Below are positions 27,854 through 33,704 of a stretch of 33,704 bases of DNA, piece by piece. The stretch spans positions 1 through 33,704 of the forward strand of contig NZ_KQ959881.1 of the NCBI RefSeq assembly GCF_001553005.1, written 5' to 3'. The DNA comes from Gemelliphila asaccharolytica (lineage in GTDB: Bacteria; Bacillota; Bacilli; Staphylococcales; Gemellaceae). Within the stretch, counting starts at the first letter, position 1. Each line of letters starts with the position of its first letter. A program made the translations under genes and the position numbers. The notes below the pieces were generated by a model. The model was not told the DNA's origin, did no database searches, and saw only the letters and a program-made list of their open reading frames with translations.

Positions 27854-28000
27854 GGAGAAGCAAGAAGAACACCTACTTTAATAACATTTTCATTGCTAAA
27901 TAAATGTAAATCGACTGTGCAACCAACAACAGGAATGACTCAAGCTTGCTGTAATAGAAATATAGAGATGGATAAAGATATAAAAGTAAGATGTCAGTAG
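27797..28000 (+). CDS. lanA2: Lantibiotic precursor peptide 2 (LanA2)
   Basis: A 67-residue paralogue of LanA1. Residues 1-19 and 42-67 are identical, and residue 20 is Gly instead of Ile. EARRT (21-25) is kept. The following 16 residues (PTLITFSLLNKCKSTV) share little with LanA1 beyond S32 and a nearby Cys, which is C37 here instead of C36. The constant part QPTTGMTQACCN and the Cys-ending charged tail are unchanged. The same length despite divergence suggests selection for structure. Both should be recognised by the one LanB/LanC set. The mature product is unknown; it could be a second variant or a partner peptide. Confidence 0.9.
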   Translation: MKHEDFDLDLRKVSVEKQEGEARRTPTLITFSLLNKCKSTVQPTTGMTQACCNRNIEMDKDIKVRCQ

Positions 28001-28010
28001 TAAATATTTT
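27920..28010 (+). repeat. 91-bp exact direct repeat, copy 2 (lanA2 3' half)
   Basis: Second copy of 26585-26675. Identity ends 10 bases after the stop codon, where the two copies take different downstream sequences. Confidence 0.95.
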
Positions 28011-28023
28011 ATAAATTAAAAAA

Positions 28024-28060
28024 GCAAAGTGGAAATATTTGTTTAATATTTTCACTTTGC
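28024..28060 (+). terminator. Long stable hairpin between lanA2 and CPBP-2
   Basis: GCAAAGTG-G-AAATATT (28024-28039) pairs with AATATTT-T-CACTTTGC (28045-28060): 16 base pairs including one G-U, with a 5-base loop. The following sequence is ATATATAT rather than a T-run, so it is more likely a partial terminator or an mRNA 3'-end stabiliser for lanA2. The corresponding position after lanA1 lacks it. Confidence 0.7.
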
Positions 28061-28083
28061 ATATATATAATTAGGGGATGTAT

Positions 28084-29037
28084 ATGAAAACAGAAAGAAA
28101 AAAATTAAAAACATTTTTTATATTTTTAATACTAACAGATTTATTTGCATATCTATTATCTTATAATAATATTATGTCTGCTCACGAAGTAGCATCTTAT
28201 ATGATGGTTTTACCAGGAGCAGGAGTTTCTTTAGGGATGTATATGTATGAAAAAAATAAGTTAAATTACTTAAATTATGCCTTATTATTATGTTTTTGTG
28301 CCTATATTTTATTAATATTATCGTATATTTTTTTAAAAATTATATTTAGTTTCTTTAATATTATAATTATTAATTTTGCAGAAGGTTTGATCGTTCCTAT
28401 AGGAATGATATTTAGTGTTGGAACTTTTTTATATGCTTTAATAACAAGTGAAAACAAAAAAGATGAACTATATATTTTTAAAAATTATAAAAGTTGTTTA
28501 AAATATATTTTTATTTATATGTTAATAGAAGTATCTATTATGAAAATTTTCGCAAGCATTAATGCTTTTGATATAATAAAAAATTTTTTCTATTCTATAT
28601 TTGTTGTTATTATAGTAATGTCAATATTTTTCATAGGGGAAGAATATGCTTGGAGGGGGTATCTTCAAGATATATTTCAAAATAAATTTGGTAAGAGAAT
28701 AGGTATAATATTATTAGGAATTTTATGGGAAACATGGCATTTTCCTCTTTGGAATTCATATTATAATGTAGATATTTATGGTAATATTTTTAGATATATT
28801 AGTGTAGTAACTATTGCAATATTTTATGGATATGTATACATGAAAACAAGGAATATTTGGCTATGTACCTTATTTCATAGCATAAATAACTTTTGTTCTT
28901 CTGAAGTGAAAAATATAGAAATTTTTAATAAATATTTTTTATTTGAACAAACAAATGTGGGATATGGAATTATTATATTATTTGTTTTAGGAATTTTATT
29001 ATTTTTTACAAAAGAATATAGAAAAGATTTAACATAA
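28084..29037 (+). CDS. CPBP-family membrane protease 2, motifs intact (immunity or processing)
   Basis: A 317-residue polytopic protein paralogous to the one at 26706 (N-terminus KTERKKLKTFFIFLILTDLF, identical YAWRGYLQDIFQ). All CPBP motifs are intact: EEYAWR (EExxxR), WETWHFP with motif 2 His, and LFHSINNF (HxxxN). It could therefore be an active intramembrane protease. ATG 28084 is chosen because AGGGG at 28073-28077 is properly spaced and the N-terminus then matches copy 1. It is the last gene of the lantibiotic operon. Self-immunity against the LanA2 product is the likely role; leader removal is a more speculative alternative. Confidence 0.87.
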   Translation: MKTERKKLKTFFIFLILTDLFAYLLSYNNIMSAHEVASYMMVLPGAGVSLGMYMYEKNKLNYLNYALLLCFCAYILLILSYIFLKIIFSFFNIIIINFAEGLIVPIGMIFSVGTFLYALITSENKKDELYIFKNYKSCLKYIFIYMLIEVSIMKIFASINAFDIIKNFFYSIFVVIIVMSIFFIGEEYAWRGYLQDIFQNKFGKRIGIILLGILWETWHFPLWNSYYNVDIYGNIFRYISVVTIAIFYGYVYMKTRNIWLCTLFHSINNFCSSEVKNIEIFNKYFLFEQTNVGYGIIILFVLGILLFFTKEYRKDLT

Positions 29038-29064
29038 TATTTGTGGTAATAAATAAAAAATATC

Positions 29065-29093
29065 TTGACAATTTTATTTTCTAATGATATACT
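29065..29093 (+). promoter_or_regulatory. Promoter of the Met T-box/metNI operon
   Basis: TTGACA (29065-29070), 17 bp, TATACT (29088-29093), with TGA before the -10 (extended -10). It sits 18 bp before the first pairing bases of the T-box stem I. Confidence 0.87.
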
Positions 29094-29099
29094 TTATCA

Positions 29100-29351
29100 C
29101 AATAAATAAAGCAAAAACATTGATGAGTAATAAATGAATTATTTAAAGAGAGTGTAGTTAGGTGAAAGTACACAATATGAAGTTTATGAATATGGTCTTT
29201 GTATGCTAATAAAGTGAGCAGGTCAAACTTTATTCGTAAGTACCACGTTATAGGTAAAGCTATGTTAGTAGTGAAGTAAAATTTAAGGTGGTACCGCGTT
29301 TAATATAACGCCCTTATTCTCATTTGGAGAATAAGGGTATTTTTTATTTTT
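29100..29351 (+). promoter_or_regulatory. T-box riboswitch, tRNA-Met sensing, upstream of metNI
   Basis: The T-box core AAGGTGGTACCGCG lies at 29285-29298, followed by an intrinsic terminator. In stem I, CAAA-AC (29112-29118) can pair with GT-TTTG (29195-29201) and ATAAA (29130-29134) with TTTAT (29183-29187). The 3' side of the loop between these helices is GAATATG, which places AUG at 29192-29194 as the specifier codon. The AGAGAGTGT...AGTACAC apical helix is also visible. Uncharged initiator or elongator tRNA-Met would antiterminate and induce the methionine importer. Pairings are by eye. Confidence 0.94.
29311..29351 (+). terminator. T-box intrinsic terminator before metN
   Basis: CCCTTATTCTC (29311-29321) pairs perfectly with GAGAATAAGGG (29327-29337) around a 5-base loop, followed by a T-rich tract to 29351. 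It is mutually exclusive with the antiterminator containing the T-box core. Confidence 0.93.
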
Positions 29352-29366
29352 AAAGGAGAAAAAATT

Positions 29367-30401
29367 ATGGGTGAGATAAATAAAAATATAATAGAATTAA
29401 AAAAAGTAAAAAAAACATATAATAATAAAGTTGAAGCATTAAAAGAAATTAATTTAGAAATTAAAGAAGGCGACATATATGGAATAATAGGATATTCTGG
29501 AGCGGGAAAATCTACGTTGATAAGGTTATTAAACGGATTAGAATTAGCTACAGAGGGAGAGGTAGTAATTGACGGGGATGATTTTTCTAAAATTAGTAGA
29601 GAAAAAAGAAGAATAAAAAGACAAAATATAGGAATGGTATTTCAACATTTTAACTTACTTTGGAGTAGAACAGTAGCAGAAAACATAGAATTTCCTTTAG
29701 AAATATTAGGAATTGAAAAAAATAAAAGGAAAGAAAGAGTTGAAGAGTTAATAAAATTAGTAGGATTAGAAGATAGAAAAAATAATTATCCTTCACAGCT
29801 TTCAGGAGGGCAAAAGCAAAGAGTAGGAATAGCTAGAGCATTAGCAGGTAAGCCTAAGATATTATTATGTGATGAAGCAACCAGTGCACTAGACCCAGAA
29901 ACTACAGCCGATGTGTTGGAGTTAATAAATGAGATACATAATAAAACAAATATTACAGTAGTATTAATTACACACGAAATGAATGTTGTAAAAACACTTT
30001 GTTCTAAAGTTGCAGTAATTGATGGAGGAAAAATTGTGGAATCAGGCGATGTTCTTGATGTATTCTACAAACCTAAGAAAGAAGTAACAAAAAAATTCTT
30101 AAAACAAACAGAGTTTATTTCAGAAAAATCAGCAGATAGCAGTATAAAAAATTGGAAAGAAACTTTTGTTAATGGAAAAATAATAAAATTATCATTTGAT
30201 GATAAGCACTTTAATGAACCTATAGTAAGTAGTTTAGCAAAAGAAAATTCGGTAACTATAAATATAATTCAAGGAAAAATAGATAAAGTAAAAACAGGGA
30301 ATATAGGAACTTTATATATACAAATTATAGGTGAAAATGAAAATATAGAAAAATCAATAAAAAAATTAGAAGAATTTAACATTTCTGTGGAGGTATTATA
30401 A
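29367..30401 (+). CDS. metN: Methionine ABC importer ATP-binding protein MetN
   Basis: A 344-residue ATPase of the methionine uptake transporter. It has Walker A GYSGAGKS, Q-loop FQHFNLLWSRTV (typical of MetN), signature LSGGQKQRVGIARAL, Walker B ILLCDEATSALD and the switch His in LITHEMNVV. The C-terminal NIL domain (about 265-344) has a ferredoxin-like fold that binds methionine and inhibits transport when the cell is replete. The ribosome site AAAGGAG follows the T-box terminator. It is separated from metI by one base. Confidence 0.96.
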   Translation: MGEINKNIIELKKVKKTYNNKVEALKEINLEIKEGDIYGIIGYSGAGKSTLIRLLNGLELATEGEVVIDGDDFSKISREKRRIKRQNIGMVFQHFNLLWSRTVAENIEFPLEILGIEKNKRKERVEELIKLVGLEDRKNNYPSQLSGGQKQRVGIARALAGKPKILLCDEATSALDPETTADVLELINEIHNKTNITVVLITHEMNVVKTLCSKVAVIDGGKIVESGDVLDVFYKPKKEVTKKFLKQTEFISEKSADSSIKNWKETFVNGKIIKLSFDDKHFNEPIVSSLAKENSVTINIIQGKIDKVKTGNIGTLYIQIIGENENIEKSIKKLEEFNISVEVL

Positions 30402-30402
30402 T

Positions 30403-31062
30403 ATGGATTTTACAAGAATAAATTGGGACAAAATAACAGAAAAAACTATAGAAACCCTAGTAATGACATTTGAATCACTAATTGCAGTATTTATATTAGG
30501 AATAATTTTAGGTTTATTATTATATTTAACATCAAATAGTAAAAATAAAATAATTATTTCTATTTATGCTATTATAGCAGCAGTTGTAAATATTTTTAGA
30601 GCAATACCATTTATTATTTTAATAGTATTATTAATACCATTTACAAAAGCTATAATAGGAACTATATTAGGTGTTCAAGCAGCGATTCCCGCGTTAATAA
30701 TTTCAGCAGCTCCATTTTATGCTCGTTTAGTAGAAATAGCACTTAGAGAAGTAGATAAAGGGGTAATAGAAGCTGTGAAAGCTATGGGAGCAAAAAATTT
30801 AACTATAATAACAAAAGTTTTAATACCAGAAAGTAAACCTGCACTAATATCTGGATTAACAGTAACAGCTATAGCACTTGTAGGTTCTACTGCAATGGCA
30901 GGAGTTATAGGAGCAGGTGGACTTGGTAATTTAGCGTATTTAGATGGATTTCAAAGAAATAATAATACTGTTACAATTGTATCTACAATAGTAATATTAA
31001 TAATAGTATTTGTAATTCAATATTTAGGAGATTTTTTTGTTAAAAGAGTAGATAAAAGATAA
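30403..31062 (+). CDS. metI: Methionine ABC importer permease MetI
   Basis: A 219-residue permease with five membrane helices. The EAA loop that docks on MetN is EAVKAMGAKNLTIITKVLIPES. The conserved RAIPFIILIVLLIPFTKAIIGT and GSTAMAGVIGAGGLGNLAY are characteristic of MetI. GTATTATAATATG gives GGAGG spanning the end of metN as its ribosome site. No metQ (substrate-binding lipoprotein) follows before the terminator, so that component must be encoded elsewhere. Confidence 0.96.
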   Translation: MDFTRINWDKITEKTIETLVMTFESLIAVFILGIILGLLLYLTSNSKNKIIISIYAIIAAVVNIFRAIPFIILIVLLIPFTKAIIGTILGVQAAIPALIISAAPFYARLVEIALREVDKGVIEAVKAMGAKNLTIITKVLIPESKPALISGLTVTAIALVGSTAMAGVIGAGGLGNLAYLDGFQRNNNTVTIVSTIVILIIVFVIQYLGDFFVKRVDKR

Positions 31063-31128
31063 AATATTAATTTAGTTTAAAAATATGAAAAAACATTTTA
31101 TGAAAGTTTAAACAATAATAATAATATT

Positions 31129-31166
31129 AAAATATCAGCTATATTAAATTTAATAGCTGATATTTT
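31129..31166 (+). terminator. Intrinsic terminator after metI
   Basis: AAAATATCAGCT (31129-31140) pairs with AGCTGATATTTT (31155-31166), and AT/AT extends the stem into a 10-base loop. A few further T follow. It ends the metNI transcript. The remainder up to 31381 is A/T-rich and I see no gene in it. Confidence 0.85.
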
Positions 31167-31381
31167 TTATATGAAAAACAAATAATATAACCATTTAACA
31201 AAAATAATATATTTAAAATTTTAACTTTAATATAAAATTATACTTTTGAAAAATTAAAGTAAAAAAACATTACAAAAATAAATTTTCAAAAAAATATTGT
31301 AAAAGTTATAGTATGCTATTAATACACATAATACTACCTTTAGAAAAAGAAAGTTTAAAGACTTAAATATATAAAAAAATG

Positions 31382-31411
31382 TTAACATTTTCAAAAAACA
31401 TTTGTTATAAT
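31382..31411 (+). promoter_or_regulatory. Promoter of the right-edge surface protein
   Basis: TTAACA (31382-31387), 18 bp, TATAAT (31406-31411) with TGT immediately before the -10 (extended -10). It lies about 48 bp upstream of the ATG at 31460; AAAAGGAG precedes that ATG. Confidence 0.75.
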
Positions 31412-31459
31412 AAAAATGTAGCATTAGGGAGATGAAAAAAAAGAAAAGGAGTAGTTAAA

Positions 31460-33704
31460 ATGAAAATAAAAAAACTTATAGCAAGTTTTTTAGCGATAAT
31501 GCTTATTTTTTCAACAGCATTAGCAAGTAATATTTTAGCAAAAGAACAACAAACAACTAAAATATCAACAGTAACTTATGACAAAGTTACTAAAAAAAGT
31601 ACTAAAACAGTAGGAGAATTAAATTTTGTTGTAAAAAATGGTTTCCCATTAAAAGAAGTTACAAAATTCCAATCAATTGATGGCGTTGCCGAAATGCCAC
31701 AATTAAAAGATGGTTTTTATAATGTAACATTAGAAGAAAACAATTATTATCAAATGAGTGATACACCTGTAACTGTAGAGAATGGAACATGGACTTTTGA
31801 GGGTGAAGATGGAGATAATATTTTAACTGTGGAAAAAAAAGAAGGAGTAGAAATACCATCTCCAAAACCAAATGAAGAAGAAATAGAAAAAGTACTATTA
31901 GTTCAAGGAGATAATATTTCAAATTTATCGGGACTAGAGTTTGAAATTTCAGATGGTAAAAATAAGGAAAAAGTAGTAGTAGATAATAACGGAGCGTTAA
32001 ACCTTAAAATAAAAGAAAATAAAAGTTATATATTAAAATTATTATCAAAAGAAAAATATGAAATGCAAGATATTTCATTTAAATGTGTAAAAGGGACCTC
32101 TGATTTTGGAACTCCTATTTATAAGCTTATAGGAAAGGATAATAAAGAAATATCATCAATAAATTTAACTAAAAAGCAAAAAGTAAAACAAGAACAAGAG
32201 TTCACCTTTAACGTTTTGTGCGGAAGCTGTGGTAAAATTTCTATAGCAAAAGAAATGAATTTTAAAGTTGAAGATAATTTGGGAAATAAAAAAATATATA
32301 AATCAAATCAAGGCATAGTAAAATTCAACTTACTAGAAGGAAGTAAATATCAAGTTTCTTTACAAAAGGACTCTGATTATTCAATGGATATTGTTAATAT
32401 AGAAGTAAAAAATATTGAAGGGGAATTAAAAGTATATTCTGATAATAAAATTTTTAAAGATTTTATTATGACAAAAATATCTAATACGGAATGTGTTGAA
32501 ACACTTTGTAGCTTTTCAGATAAGAAAATAAAAATGGCTGAAATACCAGTTAAAGTAAATGAAAATGGTTTGTTAAGGGATTTAAAAGCTGATGAAGAAA
32601 TGATTTTTGACTTATATGATACAAGTAAATCTGAACCAGTAGGAGAAGTAAAAACAGTTAATGGAAAAATTCCATCACTTGAAGTTTACGAAAAAGACGA
32701 CTATATACTTTTTACAAGTGAAAAAAACAAAAAATTCATAATGGCTGACACTCCTTTTAAAAAAGAGGTAAGTGAATTATATTTTATATCTAATGGGACA
32801 GGTAAGTTACCGATAAGACATAAAACAAAAAATCCTTATGCTGAAGGCGCTAAATTAAATATAGACTATTTAGAAGTAAGACATTTGGGAAAAGATGAAC
32901 AAATACATAAAAAATATTATATTGACTATATTAGAATAAAACAAGATGAAAATAATCCACAAGATTATAGCAAAGTTAAATTTATTTTTACAAGTGAATA
33001 TGATACTGTAACAGCTACCACTTTACAGGAAGATCAGTGGGGAGTTCCATTAACTGGAATAGAATTATTAGAAAATGTGCAATATTCTGTAAGAGTAGAA
33101 GATCCAGAAGGAAAATATGCAATTGAAAACTTTCCATTAGTACTTGTAGATAAATCAGAAAGAGGACCACATCATCCATTAGGGTGGGGAGATGGTAAAT
33201 ATGTGTTTAATCATTCTTATTGTGGCAATGCAACATTTCTTACTTTAGTGAAAAAAGGCACAGAAAATGATCATAATACAGAAATTGTGTGTTCAACTGG
33301 AAATACTACAATTACAGGAATGAATTTTAAAGATTTAAAATTAAGAACAATTCATCCAGATAAAAGTGAAGTAGCTAACATAGCTAAATTAAAAAATAAA
33401 GACTTTGATTTGTATAGATTTAAATTAATAAATCCAAAAAGATGCGAAGTTACAAAAATGGCTGATGGTAATTTTGCTATTCATAGAAAAATAAAAGATA
33501 ATAAAATAGTAGAAAAAGTATATCAAGTTAATAAAGATAAAACTTTAACAGAACTTAAATTTAAACAAAATAAAAATATTGTTGATATAGATACTAAAAC
33601 TTTATCAATATACGATACAGTAATTTTATATAGAGATAACAATGAAAAATCTTTGGAAGAAGCAAAAGAAAATATAATAAACAAAATAGGCTACTTAGAC
33701 AATC
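31460..33704 (+). CDS. Secreted Ig-repeat surface protein, paralogue of the left-edge protein (3' end beyond window)
   Basis: Open from ATG 31460 to the right edge, 748 codons without a stop. A signal peptide occupies residues 1-27 (KIKK, hydrophobic core, ALA/ILA cleavage options). The body is a chain of beta-rich modules with the recurring G-x-hydrophobic-L...Y pattern (for example GIVKFNLLEGSKYQVSL), as in Cna-B-like surface proteins. It has no rhodanese domain. Cys are frequent for a secreted Gram-positive protein, including C254/C257 (CGSC), C588 and C662. From about residue 560 on it aligns with the left-edge protein: FPLVL-DK, ITGMNF, LINPKRCE, and the final NIINKIGYLDN. That last motif probably starts a helical GA/FIVAR-like repeat. 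Function is unknown; an adhesin or matrix-binding role is inferred. Confidence 0.87.
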   Translation, partial: MKIKKLIASFLAIMLIFSTALASNILAKEQQTTKISTVTYDKVTKKSTKTVGELNFVVKNGFPLKEVTKFQSIDGVAEMPQLKDGFYNVTLEENNYYQMSDTPVTVENGTWTFEGEDGDNILTVEKKEGVEIPSPKPNEEEIEKVLLVQGDNISNLSGLEFEISDGKNKEKVVVDNNGALNLKIKENKSYILKLLSKEKYEMQDISFKCVKGTSDFGTPIYKLIGKDNKEISSINLTKKQKVKQEQEFTFNVLCGSCGKISIAKEMNFKVEDNLGNKKIYKSNQGIVKFNLLEGSKYQVSLQKDSDYSMDIVNIEVKNIEGELKVYSDNKIFKDFIMTKISNTECVETLCSFSDKKIKMAEIPVKVNENGLLRDLKADEEMIFDLYDTSKSEPVGEVKTVNGKIPSLEVYEKDDYILFTSEKNKKFIMADTPFKKEVSELYFISNGTGKLPIRHKTKNPYAEGAKLNIDYLEVRHLGKDEQIHKKYYIDYIRIKQDENNPQDYSKVKFIFTSEYDTVTATTLQEDQWGVPLTGIELLENVQYSVRVEDPEGKYAIENFPLVLVDKSERGPHHPLGWGDGKYVFNHSYCGNATFLTLVKKGTENDHNTEIVCSTGNTTITGMNFKDLKLRTIHPDKSEVANIAKLKNKDFDLYRFKLINPKRCEVTKMADGNFAIHRKIKDNKIVEKVYQVNKDKTLTELKFKQNKNIVDIDTKTLSIYDTVILYRDNNEKSLEEAKENIINKIGYLDN

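Noticed and set aside
26304..28010. Insertion sequence as cause of the duplication
   Set aside because: No transposase, terminal inverted repeats or target-site duplication are visible; the repeats are pieces of lanC and lanA themselves, so unequal recombination is simpler.
31281..31295. CodY-box-like AATTTTCAAAAAAAT upstream of the right-edge surface gene
   Set aside because: Two mismatches to the 15-bp consensus, but such matches are frequent by chance in DNA this A/T-rich, and it lies about 90 bp upstream of the -35.
31659..31922. Leu-rich minus-strand open frame
   Set aside because: Antisense to the continuous plus-strand surface protein gene with a signal peptide; no start context.
1..33704. 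CRISPR arrays, tRNA or rRNA genes
   Set aside because: No regularly spaced short repeats and no tRNA or rRNA sequence were recognised in the window.

Overview
The window is very AT-rich chromosomal DNA from a low-GC Bacillota. CodY, TrmFO, PlsY, ThiI without a rhodanese domain, and two tRNA-sensing T-box leaders all point to this phylum. A Gemella-like member of the Bacilli is a plausible guess, but the sequence alone does not prove it.

Layout. (1) 1-2955, minus strand: the N-terminal 985 codons of a secreted protein with an extracellular rhodanese domain followed by Ig-like repeats; it runs off the left edge. (2) 3148-8540: permease, ATPase, permease, response regulator and histidine kinase, in the order of the pneumococcal Vex/Vnc module. 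(3) 8622-14075: cmk, plsC, a hotdog-fold protein, a nifZ-type cysteine desulfurase, thiI and trmFO. These cover CMP phosphorylation, phosphatidate synthesis and tRNA thiolation/methylation. (4) codY with its own promoter, then a Phe-type T-box controlling pheS-pheT, followed by plsY and folD and closed by a strong terminator at 20135. (5) 20346-29037: a lanthipeptide (class I lantibiotic) operon behind a consensus promoter, in the order lanT, lanB, lanC, lanA1, CPBP-1, lanA2, CPBP-2. (6) A Met-type T-box and metN-metI. (7) 31460 to the right edge: a second secreted Ig-repeat protein whose C-terminal part is clearly paralogous to the protein at the left edge, in the opposite orientation.

The most interesting part is the lantibiotic operon. 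A unit of 1335 bp (3' end of lanC, precursor gene, CPBP membrane protein) is tandemly duplicated. The two precursors have identical leaders and identical C-terminal 26 residues, but an almost unrelated stretch of about 16 residues at the start of the core. The paired CPBP proteins have also diverged: one keeps the EExxxR and late His motifs, and the other has Gln at both points. This looks like a cassette system that diversifies a bacteriocin core together with its cognate membrane protein. No leader peptidase, LanFEG immunity transporter or LanRK regulator is present in the window.
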